Assembly: GCA_023228885.1 (NCBI GenBank)
Contig: JALOAJ010000011.1
Coordinates: 1-64,000, forward strand
Reading direction: 5' to 3'
DNA length: 64,000 bases
Origin: Bacillota bacterium
GTDB lineage: Bacteria > Bacillota > Clostridia > Monoglobales > Firm-18
Shown here piece by piece: positions 46,223 through 55,762 of the stretch; the first letter of the stretch is position 1, and every line of letters starts with the position of its first letter. The notes under the pieces are model-generated. The model was not told the DNA's origin. It made no database searches and saw only the letters and a list, made by a program, of their open reading frames with translations. Both the position numbers and the translations under genes were made by a program.

Positions 46223-46513
46223 TTGAAAGCAAACCAGGGGGATATTGTTTATTCCAAGGCTGGGCGTGACAAAGAAGGTTATTTTATCGTAATATCCGTT
46301 GATGGTGAATATGTTCAAATTTGCGATGGAAAAAGACGCAAGGTTGACAGACCAAAACGGAAAAAGCTAAAGCATTTAAAGTTTGGCGTGGGGTATTCTA
46401 ATTTTATAGCAAAAAAGCTTGCCGGTAATGAAAAAATTACAAATCTTGAAGTACGGCGCGAGCTGAGCGGTTTTAATAATGTGGAACCGGCTAACGAAAA
46501 GGGGTGTAAATGA
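46223..46513 (+). CDS. KOW-domain RNA-binding protein (L14e/L6e-like)
   Basis: About 96 residues. The N-terminal KOW-like piece ([18 protein letters not shown]) and the basic [15 protein letters not shown] resemble the small KOW proteins found between map and infA in Clostridia. The role is unproven; its place suggests ribosome or rRNA binding. TTG at 46223 follows GGGGTG; the GTG at 46214 lies inside that ribosome site. Stop overlaps the infA start. Confidence 0.85.
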   Translation: MKANQGDIVYSKAGRDKEGYFIVISVDGEYVQICDGKRRKVDRPKRKKLKHLKFGVGYSNFIAKKLAGNEKITNLEVRRELSGFNNVEPANEKGCK

Positions 46514-46731
46514 TGGCTAAGGATGATGTGTTAGAGCTTGAAGGAACTGTTATAGAAGCTTTACCGAACACTATGTTTAATGTAGAGCTAAAAAATGGGC
46601 ACAAAATACTTGCCCACATTTCCGGGAAGCTAAGAATGAATTTTATAAGAATATTGCCGGGAGATAAAGTGACGGTTGAAATGTCGCCATATGATCTTAC
46701 CAAAGGCAGGATAACATGGAGGGCAAAATAA
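46513..46731 (+). CDS. infA: Translation initiation factor IF-1
   Basis: 72 residues. [40 protein letters not shown] and [13 protein letters not shown] are the OB-fold of IF-1, which blocks the A site during initiation. ATG at 46513 or 46510; the former has better spacing to AAGGGG. Confidence 0.97.
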   Translation: MAKDDVLELEGTVIEALPNTMFNVELKNGHKILAHISGKLRMNFIRILPGDKVTVEMSPYDLTKGRITWRAK

Positions 46732-46765
46732 ACGGCAGCCATCTTCCAAGAAGGGAATGAGATTT

Positions 46766-46879
46766 ATGAAGGTAAGGGCATCGGTCAAAAAAATATGCGA
46801 AAAATGTAAAATTATAAAACGAAAAGGTCGGGTAATGATAATATGCGAGAACCCGAAGCATAAACAACGGCAAGGTTAA
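46766..46879 (+). CDS. rpmJ: 50S ribosomal protein L36
   Basis: 37 residues. [20 protein letters not shown] then [15 protein letters not shown], with the three Cys and one His (C11, C14, C27, H32) of the zinc-binding form. AAGGGA upstream. Standard place between infA and rpsM. Confidence 0.97.
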   Translation: MKVRASVKKICEKCKIIKRKGRVMIICENPKHKQRQG

Positions 46880-46987
46880 AAAGTTTGAAAATGGCGGCAG
46901 AAGCAACACACCTTGCGTAGCTGCTTGTGCCGAGCATTGTCTTTACTTTTAATTTTACCAAGAATAACACGGAGGTGAACGGTTTAA

Positions 46988-47356
46988 ATGGCAAGAATTT
47001 CAGGTGTTGACCTGCCAAACGAAAAACGAGTTGAGATAGGGCTTACAAGTATATTCGGAATAGGTATTGGCAGTTCAAAAAAAATACTGCAAAAAGCGGG
47101 AGTAAATCCCGATATAAGGGTTAAAGATTTAAACGACAATGAAATTGCCGCAATTCGTGAAACGATAGACCACGAATTTAAAGTAGAGGGTGATTTGCGT
47201 CGAGAGGTTTCGCTAAATATAAAGCGGTTGCAGGAAATTGGGTGCTATCGTGGCATTCGTCACAGAAAAGGTCTGCCTGTAAGAGGGCAGCGCACTAAAA
47301 CAAATGCACGCACACGCAAAGGTCCGAAACGATTAATAGGGGCGAAAAAGAGATAA
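46988..47356 (+). CDS. rpsM: 30S ribosomal protein S13
   Basis: 122 residues. [20 protein letters not shown], then [20 protein letters not shown] and the basic tail. Bridges 30S head and 50S. GGAGGTG upstream. Confidence 0.98.
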   Translation: MARISGVDLPNEKRVEIGLTSIFGIGIGSSKKILQKAGVNPDIRVKDLNDNEIAAIRETIDHEFKVEGDLRREVSLNIKRLQEIGCYRGIRHRKGLPVRGQRTKTNARTRKGPKRLIGAKKR

Positions 47357-47372
47357 GTATAGGAGTGATTAT

Positions 47373-47771
47373 ATGGCTAAACCGGATAGCAAAAGAAGAA
47401 CAACAAAAAGGCGAGAGCGTAAAAATATAGAAAAGGGAGCTGCCCACATTCGCAGCACCTTTAATAATACATTGGTTACTATTACCGATGTTATGGGTAA
47501 TGCAGTTTCGTGGGCAAGTGCCGGCGGGCTTGGCTTTCGCGGCTCAAGAAAAAGCACTCCTTTTGCAGCCCAAATGGCTGCCGAGGCTGCGGCAAAAACT
47601 GCTATGGAGCATGGAATGAAATCGGTTGAGGTGTATGTAAAAGGTCCGGGTTCGGGCAGGGAAGCGGCAATACGCGCCCTCCAATCAACCGGGCTTGAGG
47701 TGAACATGATTAAAGATGTAACACCCATCCCTCATAACGGATGCCGTCCGCCTAAAAGAAGAAGAGTATAA
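47373..47771 (+). CDS. rpsK: 30S ribosomal protein S11
   Basis: 132 residues. [38 protein letters not shown] and the C-terminal [13 protein letters not shown]. 30S platform protein lining the mRNA exit. Confidence 0.98.
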   Translation: MAKPDSKRRTTKRRERKNIEKGAAHIRSTFNNTLVTITDVMGNAVSWASAGGLGFRGSRKSTPFAAQMAAEAAAKTAMEHGMKSVEVYVKGPGSGREAAIRALQSTGLEVNMIKDVTPIPHNGCRPPKRRRV

Positions 47772-47793
47772 TTAAAATTGGAGGTGCAATAAA

Positions 47794-48420
47794 ATGGCCA
47801 GATATACAGGAGCCGTCTGCAGGCTGTGCAGGCGCGAAGGGCAAAAATTGTTTTTGAAAGGTGACAGATGCTACACCGATAAGTGTGCCGTTGGTCGCCG
47901 TCAGTATCCGCCTGGACAAAACAGCCAGGGGCGAAGGAAAATGTCTGAGTATGGGTTGCAGTTAAGGGAAAAACAAAAGGTGCGACGATACTATGGTATA
48001 TTAGAAAAACAGTTTGAAAGATATTTTGAAATGGCAAACAAAAAGGCAGGCGTAACGGGTGAAAACTTGCTTTCAATATTAGAATCAAGGCTTGATAATG
48101 TTGTATATCGCCTTGGGTTTGGAACATCACGCCCCGAAGCGCGCCAGCTTGTAATGCATGGGCATTTTACCGTAAACGGCAGGAAGGTTGATATACCGTC
48201 GTTTTTGGTAAAAACAGATGATGTTATTTCAATTAAAGAAAAAAGCCGCGAATCGGTTAAAATTAAAGACATATTAGAAAACACCGCTTCGCGAATTATT
48301 CCTAAATGGTTGGAGCTTGACCGCAATACCCAAACGGCTAAAGTGGTCGGACAGCCGCAAAGGGACGATATTGATTTACCGATAGAAGAGCATCTTATAG
48401 TTGAGCTTTATTCTAAGTAA
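47794..48420 (+). CDS. rpsD: 30S ribosomal protein S4, zinc type
   Basis: 208 residues. [20 protein letters not shown] with a later GDRCYTDKC gives the four-cysteine N-terminal zinc site; the S4 domain follows ([33 protein letters not shown]). Here rpsD is in the alpha operon, unlike B. subtilis where it is separate. Confidence 0.98.
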   Translation: MARYTGAVCRLCRREGQKLFLKGDRCYTDKCAVGRRQYPPGQNSQGRRKMSEYGLQLREKQKVRRYYGILEKQFERYFEMANKKAGVTGENLLSILESRLDNVVYRLGFGTSRPEARQLVMHGHFTVNGRKVDIPSFLVKTDDVISIKEKSRESVKIKDILENTASRIIPKWLELDRNTQTAKVVGQPQRDDIDLPIEEHLIVELYSK

Positions 48421-48482
48421 TATTTGCCCTCAAACACCGCATGGTGTTGTAATTATAAATTAGGAATAGGAGGGTTTGAAAA

Positions 48483-49433
48483 TTGATTGAGATAGAAAAA
48501 CCGTCAATAGAATGTGTTGAACAAAGCCCGGATGGATCGTATGCCAGGTTTGAGGTTGAACCGTTAGAGCGTGGTTATGGGATTACATTAGGAAATTCGT
48601 TGCGCAGAATATTACTTTCATCACTTCCCGGTGTGGCTGTGTCGTTTATAAAAATTGAGGGTGTTTTACATGAATTTTCAACAATTCCCGGTGTTAAAGA
48701 AGATGTCACCGAGATAGTGTTAAACATTAAAGAGTTATGCGCCAAAATATATGGTGATGGACCTAAGGTTGTTTATATAGAGGCAGAGGGCGAGGGCGAA
48801 ATATGCGCTCGTCATATTAAGGCAGATACCGATGTTGAAATTTTAAACGGGGATTTGCACATAGCAACCCTCAATGAAGATGCAAAACTTTACATGGAAA
48901 TAACCCTTAACAAAGGAAGGGGATATGTTCCGGCAGAAAAAAATAAACTGGCAAGCCAAGGCATAATCGGAACAATTCCGGTGGATTCTATTTTTTCACC
49001 GGTACGCAAGGTGAACTACGAGGTTGAAAACACCAGAGTAGGTCAGGTTACCGACTATGACAAGCTTACATTAGAGGTTTGGACCGATTGCACCATTGAG
49101 CCGGACGATGCCATCTCACTTGGCGCAAAAATTTTAAACGAGCATTTGAATTTGTTTATCGACTTGACAGACGAAGCGCGAAATGCTGAAATAATGGTGG
49201 AAAAAGAAGAAAGCAAAAAAGAAAAAGTGCTTGAAATGACAATAGAAGAGCTTGATTTATCCGTTCGTTCATATAACTGCCTAAAGCGGGCAGGCATTAA
49301 CACGGTGGAAGACCTTATAAGCAAGACGGAGGCAGACATGATGAAGGTTCGCAACCTTGGCAAAAAGTCTTTGGAAGAGGTTGTTCAAAAGCTGGATGCG
49401 TTCGGGCTGGAGTTGTCTAAAGAGGAAGATTAA
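48483..49433 (+). CDS. rpoA: DNA-directed RNA polymerase subunit alpha
   Basis: 316 residues. N-terminal domain: [20 protein letters not shown] and [17 protein letters not shown] (dimerisation and assembly of beta/beta'). C-terminal domain about 240-316: [20 protein letters not shown], which binds UP elements and activators. TTG start after AGGAGGG. rpoB and rpoC are not in the window. Confidence 0.98.
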   Translation: MIEIEKPSIECVEQSPDGSYARFEVEPLERGYGITLGNSLRRILLSSLPGVAVSFIKIEGVLHEFSTIPGVKEDVTEIVLNIKELCAKIYGDGPKVVYIEAEGEGEICARHIKADTDVEILNGDLHIATLNEDAKLYMEITLNKGRGYVPAEKNKLASQGIIGTIPVDSIFSPVRKVNYEVENTRVGQVTDYDKLTLEVWTDCTIEPDDAISLGAKILNEHLNLFIDLTDEARNAEIMVEKEESKKEKVLEMTIEELDLSVRSYNCLKRAGINTVEDLISKTEADMMKVRNLGKKSLEEVVQKLDAFGLELSKEED

Positions 49434-49456
49434 TATTGTAAAGGAGGCAAACTACA

Positions 49457-49798
49457 ATGGCGGTTAAAAGAAAACTTGGCAGACCGACCGACCAAAGGCT
49501 GGCTATGCTCCGCGGTCTTACAACTGACCTGCTTGAGATGGGCAAATTGCAAACAACGGTAACCCGCGCCAAAGAGCTGCGAAGCACGGCGGAAAAAATG
49601 ATTACGCTTGGGAAAACAAATACGCTGCATTCAAGGCGTATTGCCATGAGCTACATCACAAAAGAAGATGTTGTAAAAAAACTATTCGATGAAATATCTC
49701 CAAAGTATGCAGACAGAAACGGCGGCTATACACGGATTGTTAAAATAGGTCCGCGCCGCGGCGATGCAGCAGAAATGGCATTGATAGAGCTAATATAA
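49457..49798 (+). CDS. rplQ: 50S ribosomal protein L17
   Basis: 113 residues. [20 protein letters not shown] and the C-terminal [20 protein letters not shown]. Last gene of the S10-spc-alpha string, followed by a strong terminator; cbiO/ecf genes that often follow are absent. Confidence 0.98.
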   Translation: MAVKRKLGRPTDQRLAMLRGLTTDLLEMGKLQTTVTRAKELRSTAEKMITLGKTNTLHSRRIAMSYITKEDVVKKLFDEISPKYADRNGGYTRIVKIGPRRGDAAEMALIELI

Positions 49799-49974
49799 CA
49801 GCCTTTTAGTGACATTTAACAAAAATTATGTTTTTTTTAGATGTTTTTGATTAAAAGTTGGGGTTGAGGCTTTTATATAAAAGTGCTATAATAAAGTTAC
49901 CGCAACGCAAATATAAACTTTTTTCATTTCACAATCTTCTGTAACTTTGATTGTTAAAAATTACGGAAAAACAT

Positions 49975-50004
49975 AAAACCGATGGTTTCCCCACCATCGG
50001 TTTT
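49975..50004. terminator. Bidirectional terminator ending the ribosomal operon and dfx-cupin
   Basis: A 12-bp stem AAAACCGATGGT / ACCATCGGTTTT (49975-49986, 49993-50004) with a 6-base loop and further T. Serves rplQ (plus) and the cupin gene (minus). Confidence 0.92.
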
Positions 50005-50061
50005 TTAGTTGCGTTAAATTATTGCCTTTAAATGAATGCCATGATTTAATACAAATTAAAA

Positions 50062-50403
50062 TTAGCTTTTAAAAACAACAGTCAAAAGCATTTTAAATTG
50101 TTTTGATGCAAAGACGGCATGCGGGATATTTGCAGGCATAACAATCGTTTCACCTTGATTAACCGTAAACTTTTCGCCATCAATGGTTATCTCGCCCTGC
50201 CCGTCTAACGCTAAAATCATAGCATCCCCGCCAGAGGCATGTGTGCTGATTTCTTCGTCCTTGTCAAAAGCAAACAGCGTTATGCTTATATTTGAATTTT
50301 GGACAAAGGTTTTGCTTACCACTTGCCCTTCTTGGTAGCTGACCAAGTCAGATAAGGTTTGAACCTTGCTAAATTCGATATTTTTTAAGAACTTTTCATT
50401 CAT
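50062..50403 (-). CDS. Cupin-domain protein
   Basis: 113 residues, one conserved-barrel domain. The two cupin motifs read STHASGGDAMILALDGQGEI (about 52-71) and NIPHAVFA (about 93-100); the first has only one of the usual two metal His, so metal binding may differ. Substrate unknown. It follows the desulfoferrodoxin gene by 48 bases and probably shares its mRNA, which suggests an oxygen- or redox-stress setting. AAGGAGG upstream. Confidence 0.88.
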   Translation of the reverse strand: MNEKFLKNIEFSKVQTLSDLVSYQEGQVVSKTFVQNSNISITLFAFDKDEEISTHASGGDAMILALDGQGEITIDGEKFTVNQGETIVMPANIPHAVFASKQFKMLLTVVFKS

Positions 50404-50451
50404 TGGTTGTCCTCCTTGTAGGGCTGCGGAGCCATTATGCGGTTCTACCGA

Positions 50452-50838
50452 TTAAAGGCTTGCCGTCCAAAGCCCATGCAGGTTGCAGTAGGCAAAGACT
50501 TCAAAATTGTCGTCCGCGTCACAAACGCAAAATGTAACTTCCGGTTTGTAGTTTGGCGCTAAGCATTTCCGTTGCCCACCCTTTGAAGATGATAAATATA
50601 CCCATTGAATATAATGCGCATCAGTCATAGGATGTTCATCTGAGCCAATTTTAACAGTAATATTATTTCCATCTTTTGAAATAACAGGCACATGCTTTTC
50701 TTGCGATGCATCAAAGGTGTTTGCTGTTAACAAGTCCATTGGTTGCCCGCAGCAAACAAGTTCGCCGCCACCGTTATGTATCAGACCAACAATGTTTCCG
50801 CAAATTTCACAACGATAAAACTTTCTTTCGCATTTCAT
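50452..50838 (-). CDS. dfx: Desulfoferrodoxin (superoxide reductase, two-iron type)
   Basis: 128 residues. N-terminal desulforedoxin-like centre with YRCEICGN and a CC pair (29-30), which bind FeS4. The catalytic centre has EKHVPVI, DEHPMTDAHYIQW and CNLHGLW, giving the four His and one Cys ligands. It reduces superoxide to peroxide without making oxygen, a hallmark of anaerobes. AGGAGG is 9 bases before the ATG. Operon with the cupin gene. Confidence 0.95.
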   Translation of the reverse strand: MKCERKFYRCEICGNIVGLIHNGGGELVCCGQPMDLLTANTFDASQEKHVPVISKDGNNITVKIGSDEHPMTDAHYIQWVYLSSSKGGQRKCLAPNYKPEVTFCVCDADDNFEVFAYCNLHGLWTASL

Positions 50839-50941
50839 TTGTTCGTTACCTCCTATAAATTTTTTTAATTAAGCTTTAGTGCAAAAAACAGCAAAACTGT
50901 TATTTATCAAATTACAGACCCGCTGTTATGCAATTTTTAAA

Positions 50942-50985
50942 AAGCATAGGAGAGTTGAACCATATGTTTCGATTCCCCTATGCTT
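50942..50985 (-). terminator. Terminator of the rpmG-secE-nusG-rplKAJL operon
   Basis: On the minus strand AAGCATAGG and CCTATGCTT form a 9-bp stem around a large, partly self-pairing loop (GAAAC...GGTTC), followed by TTT. It follows the rplL stop by about a dozen bases. Confidence 0.75.
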
Positions 50986-50996
50986 AATAAATGAAA

Positions 50997-51380
50997 CTAT
51001 TTTATTTCTACTGTTGCTCCCACTTCTTCAAGCTTTGTCTTTATTTCGTCAGCGGCTGCTTTATCAACGCCTTCTTTAACGGGCTTTGGAGCGCTGTCAA
51101 CCAAATCTTTTGCTTCTTTCAAGCCAAGACCGGTTATTTCACGAACAACCTTTATAACTTTGATTTTTTCTGCGCCTACCGAAGCCAAAACTGCATCAAA
51201 TTCAGTTTTTTCTTCAGCTGCCTCTGCACCGTCGCCTGCCGGAGCAGCTGCCGCAACAGCAACCGGAGCGGCTGCCGAAACGCCAAATTCTTCCTCAAGC
51301 GCCTTTACAAGGTCTGCAAGTTCCAATACTGTTAGTTCTTTTACATCTTCAATTAATTTTGTTACTTTTTCTGAAGCCAT
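50997..51380 (-). CDS. rplL: 50S ribosomal protein L7/L12
   Basis: 127 residues. N-terminal dimer region ([20 protein letters not shown]), Ala-rich hinge ([15 protein letters not shown]), and C-terminal factor-binding domain with [20 protein letters not shown]. The stalk protein that recruits translation GTPases. It ends its operon here; rpoBC do not follow. Confidence 0.98.
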   Translation of the reverse strand: MASEKVTKLIEDVKELTVLELADLVKALEEEFGVSAAAPVAVAAAAPAGDGAEAAEEKTEFDAVLASVGAEKIKVIKVVREITGLGLKEAKDLVDSAPKPVKEGVDKAAADEIKTKLEEVGATVEIK

Positions 51381-51404
51381 AATTTTTATCCTCCTAAAAA
51401 TAAT

Positions 51405-51932
51405 TTATTGTTGTTTTTGGGCAATTGCATTTAATGCGCATACCAGCCCGCGTATATTTGCGTTTAATACATTTACAAAGCCGGCAATCGGTGCGTTTAA
51501 GCCACCGAGCGCTTTGGCGACAAGTTCTTCCTTGGAGGGAAGAGTTGCAATTCTTTTTATTTCATCAGCAGATACAACTTGTCCTTCGATGAAACCTGAT
51601 TTAATTTCAACAACCTTATGTTTTTTTGCAAAATTCACAATTATTTTGGCAGGTGCAACCAAATCGGTTTGATGCGTGGCAAGCGAGGTGGGACCGTTTA
51701 AGATGGGCTCAAGCTCTGTAAGACCTACCTCTTTTACAGCAAAGGTTGTCAATGTGTTTTTAACAACGGCATATTCAACCCCGCTTTGGCGGAATTCGTT
51801 TCTAAGCTGAGTGTCTTCTTCAACCGTCAACCCTCGGTAATCAATTAACACTCCTGCAACAGACGATTTAATTCTGTCTGTAATGTGAGCAACCTTTTCT
51901 TTATTTCTTTGTAAAACCTTTTCACTGGGCAT
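51405..51932 (-). CDS. rplJ: 50S ribosomal protein L10
   Basis: 175 residues. VLIDYRGLTVEEDTQLRNEF and VVKNTLTTFAVKE, then GPTSLATHQTDLVAPAKIIV. Stalk base that holds L7/L12 dimers on the C-terminal helix. AGGAGGTG upstream, and a regulatory leader before it. Confidence 0.98.
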   Translation of the reverse strand: MPSEKVLQRNKEKVAHITDRIKSSVAGVLIDYRGLTVEEDTQLRNEFRQSGVEYAVVKNTLTTFAVKEVGLTELEPILNGPTSLATHQTDLVAPAKIIVNFAKKHKVVEIKSGFIEGQVVSADEIKRIATLPSKEELVAKALGGLNAPIAGFVNVLNANIRGLVCALNAIAQKQQ

Positions 51933-51954
51933 AAATTTTCACCTCCTCAAATAA

Positions 51955-52090
51955 TAAAGCTCCTCGCATCCAATATACGAAGAGCAAACATATCAAAAAC
52001 AATGAATTGTTAAAGTTTTGATTTGTTAAATCCTCGTCGGGAATTATACGGCCGACCGCCGAACCTGAGTCTGTGGATGCGTATTAATAT
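51955..52090 (-). ncRNA. L10-type leader upstream of rplJ
   Basis: Between rplA and rplJ on the minus strand. The 5' part CCACAGACTCAGGTTCGGCG and a later CCGACGAGGA resemble the kink-turn L10-binding leader. A downstream hairpin GCTCTTCG/CGAGGAGC (51960-51984) is followed by a T-rich run, a likely attenuator. In Bacillota L10(L12)4 represses through such a leader. Not checked against a model. Confidence 0.65.
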
Positions 52091-52096
52091 TATATA

Positions 52097-52792
52097 CTAT
52101 TCCGATATGCGGGCAGGGTTTATTTTCACACCCGGGCCCATAGTTGCGGAAACTGTTACACTTTTTAAATATTGACCTTTTGCAGCAGCAGGCTTAGCCT
52201 TAATAACTGCCGACATCAAAGTGCTAAAGTTCTCCAAAAGCTTTTCGGTTCCGAACGAAACTTTCCCTATTGGGCAATGGATAATGTTGCTTTTGTCAAG
52301 CCGATATTCTATCTTACCCGATTTAATGTCGGCAACCGCTTGCGCAACATCCATTGTAACGGTTCCTGCCTTTGGATTTGGCATTAACCCTTTGGGACCG
52401 AGCACTTTACCCAAACGCCCTACAACGCTCATCATATCCGGGGTTGCCACCACAACGTCATACTCAAACCAGTTTTCGTTTTGAATTTTAGGTATAAGCT
52501 CCTCAGCGCCTATAAAATCAGCCCCTGCGTCTTTTGCTTCGTCAGCCTTGTTACCCTTGGCAAAAACCAAAACCCTTACGCTTTTACCTGTTCCATGAGG
52601 CAAAATAACAGCGCCGCGCACCTGTTGGTCGGCATGCCGAGAATCAACATTAAGGCGTATATGCGCTTCGACAGTTTCGTCAAATTTCGCTGTGCCGGTT
52701 TTTTCAACTATTGCCATACCTTCTGAAGGCTCATACAGAGCCATCCTATCGTAAGCCTTTAAATTGTCCTTGTACCTTTTACCTTTAAACAT
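52097..52792 (-). CDS. rplA: 50S ribosomal protein L1
   Basis: 231 residues. [48 protein letters not shown] and the [24 protein letters not shown] end. L1 forms the stalk at the E site. ATG at 52792 is 8 bases after AGGAGG, with a longer frame to 52816 lacking a site. Confidence 0.97.
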   Translation of the reverse strand: MFKGKRYKDNLKAYDRMALYEPSEGMAIVEKTGTAKFDETVEAHIRLNVDSRHADQQVRGAVILPHGTGKSVRVLVFAKGNKADEAKDAGADFIGAEELIPKIQNENWFEYDVVVATPDMMSVVGRLGKVLGPKGLMPNPKAGTVTMDVAQAVADIKSGKIEYRLDKSNIIHCPIGKVSFGTEKLLENFSTLMSAVIKAKPAAAKGQYLKSVTVSATMGPGVKINPARISE

Positions 52793-52846
52793 CTTCGTTA
52801 ACCTCCTTGTGGTCAAACAGGACGAGCCATCCCTCCCACTAAATAA

Positions 52847-53284
52847 TTATTCTTGCGGCGCTTGCTCAACATTAACTCCCATACTCCTTGCAGTTCCTGC
52901 AACCATTGCCATAGCTGCCTCCACCGTTGCGGCGTTTAAGTCAGCCATTTTCGTTTCGGCGATTGAGCGCAAATCAGCTAATGCAAGGGTAGCAACCTTT
53001 GTTTTGTTTGGAACCCCGCTGCCGCTTTCAATTTTGCATGCCTTTTTAATAAGAACGGAAGCAGGCGGCGTCTTTGTAATAAAAGAGAAGGTTCTGTCTG
53101 CATAAACAGTAATTACCACCGGAATTATAAGCCCGGAATCCTTAGCCGTTTTCTCGTTGAACTGCTTGCAAAAATCCATAATATTAACGCCATGTTGCCC
53201 CAATGCAGGACCGACCGGCGGCGCCGGAGTAGCTTTCCCTGCCGGAATTTGAAGTTTTATCAAACCAATAATCTTTTTAGCCAT
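52847..53284 (-). CDS. rplK: 50S ribosomal protein L11
   Basis: 145 residues. [38 protein letters not shown] and the C-terminal [14 protein letters not shown]. Binds the GTPase-associated region of 23S rRNA. ATG 53284 follows AAGGAGGTG; the frame is open further to 53341. A hairpin TGTCGG/CCGACA (53310-53325) stands before the ribosome site. Confidence 0.97.
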   Translation of the reverse strand: MAKKIIGLIKLQIPAGKATPAPPVGPALGQHGVNIMDFCKQFNEKTAKDSGLIIPVVITVYADRTFSFITKTPPASVLIKKACKIESGSGVPNKTKVATLALADLRSIAETKMADLNAATVEAAMAMVAGTARSMGVNVEQAPQE

Positions 53285-53375
53285 TTTATGAATACACCTC
53301 CTTACTTGGTGTCGGTATGCCGACAATGTATGTGTTTGCAATGAAAAGTTACCTGCAAGTTTTAAAATTATAGTA

Positions 53376-53900
53376 TTACTTTATTACCTCTATCTGGTCA
53401 AGCTCAAGCTCTATCGGGGTTTCTCTTTCAAACATTGAAACAACAACAGTTATTTTCTTTTTTTCAAGGTTAATTTCATCAACAATTCCAATGAAATTTT
53501 CTAACGGACCATGCTTGATTTTAACGCTATCGCCAACCTCGTAATTGAGCACGATTTTTTTATGTTCAATGTCCATTTTTTCAATTTCTTCAGCGGTGAG
53601 CGGAACAGGTTTTGAAGCAGGACCCACAAACCCGGTTACACCGCGCGTGTTCCTGACAACATACCATGTTTCGTCCGTCATAACCATTTTAATTATAACA
53701 TATCCAGGAAATCTTTTGCGAACAACCGTTCGCTTTTTGTCGTCTTTAATTTCGACAACTTCTTCCGTCGGCACTTGAATATCGAATATAACATCTTGCA
53801 TGTTTAAGTTTTCTATGGTTTTTTCTATGTTGACCTTTACCTTGTTCTCGTAACCGGAGTAGGTATGCACTACATACCACTTTGCTTTACTGTTCATCAT
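53376..53900 (-). CDS. nusG: Transcription elongation/antitermination factor NusG
   Basis: 174 residues. NGN domain [20 protein letters not shown] and [21 protein letters not shown]-terminal KOW domain about 120-174 ([20 protein letters not shown]). Binds RNA polymerase, Rho or S10. Its ATG overlaps the end of secE; ATG 53897 is an alternative. Confidence 0.97.
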   Translation of the reverse strand: MMNSKAKWYVVHTYSGYENKVKVNIEKTIENLNMQDVIFDIQVPTEEVVEIKDDKKRTVVRKRFPGYVIIKMVMTDETWYVVRNTRGVTGFVGPASKPVPLTAEEIEKMDIEHKKIVLNYEVGDSVKIKHGPLENFIGIVDEINLEKKKITVVVSMFERETPIELELDQIEVIK

Positions 53901-54234
53901 TTTGCTCCGCTGCGGTATCATCCTCGTTTTGCGGCGGCAGCTCGGGCATTTCGTCTAAAAAGTCCCCTTCATCGGGAAGCATGTCATCGTAGTTTGGTAT
54001 TAGGTTCTCTTGCGGCACGGGAGCACGGTCAACAACCCTGCCCAATGTTGCTGCAAAACCCAAGTCGAACACCCAAATAACGCCGCCAACAAATATGAGC
54101 GATATTATAACTATGATGGTATTATTTTTTATCTGTGCGAATGTAGGCCATACAACCTTTTTCAACTCAGCCTTAACCTCTTTGAAATATTTGGTTATGG
54201 CGCCTAAAGGATTTATTCTCTTTTTTTTACTCAT
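53887..54234 (-). CDS. secE: Preprotein translocase subunit SecE with an acidic C-terminal tail
   Basis: 115 residues. The conserved amphipathic helix and hinge YFKEVKAELKKVVWPTFAQI precede one membrane helix (about 40-62). About 50 residues then follow, rich in Asp/Glu/Pro (PNYDDMLPDEGDFLDEMPEL onward). Typical single-span SecE proteins end shortly after the membrane helix; by topology this tail should be outside the cytosol. Its role is unknown. Confidence 0.92.
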   Translation of the reverse strand: MSKKKRINPLGAITKYFKEVKAELKKVVWPTFAQIKNNTIIVIISLIFVGGVIWVFDLGFAATLGRVVDRAPVPQENLIPNYDDMLPDEGDFLDEMPELPPQNEDDTAAEQNDEQ

Positions 54235-54272
54235 AATAAGCAAAATATCCTTTCTGTTTATTTAAACAATTA

Positions 54273-54422
54273 TTATTTTGTTTCCTTATGCGTTGTGTGT
54301 TTTCGGCAAAACCTGCAATACTTGCTAAGTTCAAGACGAGCAGGCGTGTTGGTTTTGCTTTTCATCTTATCATAATTTCTTTGCCTGCATTCGGTACATT
54401 CAAGCGTTATCCGTACTCTCAT
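54273..54422 (-). CDS. rpmG: 50S ribosomal protein L33, zinc type
   Basis: 49 residues. [20 protein letters not shown] and [15 protein letters not shown] have the two CXXC pairs of the zinc-binding form. GGAGG 8-9 bases before ATG. First gene of rpmG-secE-nusG, a usual order. Confidence 0.97.
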   Translation of the reverse strand: MRVRITLECTECRQRNYDKMKSKTNTPARLELSKYCRFCRKHTTHKETK

Positions 54423-54466
54423 TTATATAACCTCCAAAATTTTTGAAAATTGACCGTCAAAAAAAA

Positions 54467-54480
54467 CACCCCTTCGGTGC
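54467..54480 (-). other. Short hairpin with T-run in the rpmG leader
   Basis: On the minus strand CACC-GAAGG-GGTG followed by eight T, within the first 20 bases of the transcript. It is a tiny terminator-like or protective 5' hairpin. Confidence 0.45.
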
Positions 54481-54487
54481 ATATTAC

Positions 54488-54516
54488 AATATATCATACA
54501 ATTTATGCCTTGTCAA
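54488..54516 (-). promoter_or_regulatory. Promoter of rpmG-secE-nusG-rplKAJL
   Basis: Minus-strand TTGACA (54511-54516), 17-base spacer, TATATT (54488-54493). Confidence 0.85.
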
Positions 54517-54671
54517 TAATTTTTTTAATTATTTTCGCACCATAATATTGATAAAAATCAGCATTGAAAAAAATGCTTTAAATTGTAGATATCTTGTGGT
54601 AAAATAAATGTATATTTAAAGCTAATTGTCAGCGTGGAAATAAAACCGTCAAAGAAAAGGGGTTTGGTTTA

Positions 54672-55001
54672 ATGAAAGTTTCACAGCTTGTTGAAAAATT
54701 AAATTTAAAGGTCGTCAGCGGGGCGAGCAGCGTTGATTCAAGCGTAACCGGCTGCTATATATGCGACCTTTTAAGCAGGGTGATGCACAAAGCGCGCCCG
54801 GGTGATGTTTGGATTACCGTTCAAACAAACATTAATATAACGGCTGTTGCGGCGCTTTCGGATATCGCCTGCGTTATAATTCCCGAAGGCATTGAAGTTG
54901 AGCAATCAACGGTAGACAAATCAAATGAAAAAAACATCGTCATACTAAGCTCGCAGCAAGACAGCTTTGAGCTTGCCGTTCGTTTAAATTCGTTGCTATG
55001 A
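54672..55001 (+). CDS. DRTGG-domain protein of the hydrogenase locus
   Basis: 109 residues: a single DRTGG-like domain (VSQLVEKLNLKVVSGASSVD, GCYICDLLSRVMHKARPGDV, IACVIIPEGIEVEQST). Often annotated as HPr kinase-like, but no kinase domain is present. In Clostridia such a gene commonly heads [FeFe]-hydrogenase clusters; its function is unproven, perhaps ligand sensing. It overlaps the next gene by four bases (ATGA). Confidence 0.85.
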   Translation: MKVSQLVEKLNLKVVSGASSVDSSVTGCYICDLLSRVMHKARPGDVWITVQTNINITAVAALSDIACVIIPEGIEVEQSTVDKSNEKNIVILSSQQDSFELAVRLNSLL

Positions 55002-55705
55002 GGCTCTATTATGATTTGCATATTCACACCGCACTATCCCCTTGCGCAAGTGATGATATGACCCCGCAAAACATTGTAAACATGGCAAGCTTAAAAGGGC
55101 TTGATGTGATTGCGGTGACAGACCACAACTCGATAAAAAATGTGGGCGCTGTGATTTCCGCAGGTGAAAAGGTTGGCATTACCGTCATTGCGGGGATGGA
55201 GATTGAAACAGCGGAGGAAGTTCATATGCTTACCCTTTTCCCAACACAAAAAGCCGCTTTTGATGTATGGGAAACAGTTGACAAAAACCTGCCCAAAATA
55301 TCGAATAACAAAGAGATATTCGGCAATCAGCTTATAATGGATGAAAATGACAATATAATTGATGAAGAAAACCGACTGCTCATTACTGCAACATCACTTT
55401 CGTTGCAAAGCGTTTTTTCGCTTGTGAAGGATGCGGGCGGGGTTGCAATACCTGCGCATATCGACAGGCGCTCAAACAGCATTATTTCAAACTTAGGCTT
55501 TATACCGGAGGATTTGGATATTACAGCAGTTGAATTTTCTTGTAATTTTGCAGAGGGGAAACATCTATATCCCAACCAATCATTTGACAAATACAAGGCT
55601 GTTTTCAATTCCGACGCCCATCATTTGGGCGCTATTTCCGAAAAAACAAACTTTATAGATGTATTCGACAACAAACCCGAAAATATCATACGCTTTTTTG
55701 GTTAA
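54998..55705 (+). CDS. PHP-domain phosphoesterase-like protein
   Basis: 235 residues. PHP metal motifs in order: DLHIHTALSPC, VTDHNS, GMEIET, PAHIDR and NSDAHHLG. The family holds two or three metals and cleaves phosphate esters; relatives act on 5'-phosphonucleotides or histidinol phosphate. Substrate unknown here. Coupled to the DRTGG gene and 100 bases before the hydrogenase promoter region. Confidence 0.88.
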   Translation: MRLYYDLHIHTALSPCASDDMTPQNIVNMASLKGLDVIAVTDHNSIKNVGAVISAGEKVGITVIAGMEIETAEEVHMLTLFPTQKAAFDVWETVDKNLPKISNNKEIFGNQLIMDENDNIIDEENRLLITATSLSLQSVFSLVKDAGGVAIPAHIDRRSNSIISNLGFIPEDLDITAVEFSCNFAEGKHLYPNQSFDKYKAVFNSDAHHLGAISEKTNFIDVFDNKPENIIRFFG

Positions 55706-55710
55706 ATTTT

Positions 55711-55748
55711 TTTGTTTATTTTTTAACAACTGTGTAGATTTTTTAACA
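55711..55748 (+). promoter_or_regulatory. Rex-like operator pair at the hydrogenase promoter
   Basis: TTGTTTA-TTTT-TTAACAA (55711-55728) matches the clostridial Rex consensus TTGTTAA-N4-TTAACAA at 13 of 14 fixed positions. A second, weaker copy GTGTAGA-TTTT-TTAACAA lies 20 bases on (55731-55748) and ends 8 bases before the -10 box TATAAT (55757-55762). Rex represses fermentative and hydrogen-forming genes when NADH is low. Confidence 0.7.
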
Positions 55749-55756
55749 ATTATCTG

Positions 55757-55762
55757 TTATAA
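55757..55762 (+). promoter_or_regulatory. Extended -10 box of the hnd operon
   Basis: TATAAT, with no good -35 at 17 bases; the second Rex-like site covers the spacer. Confidence 0.55.
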
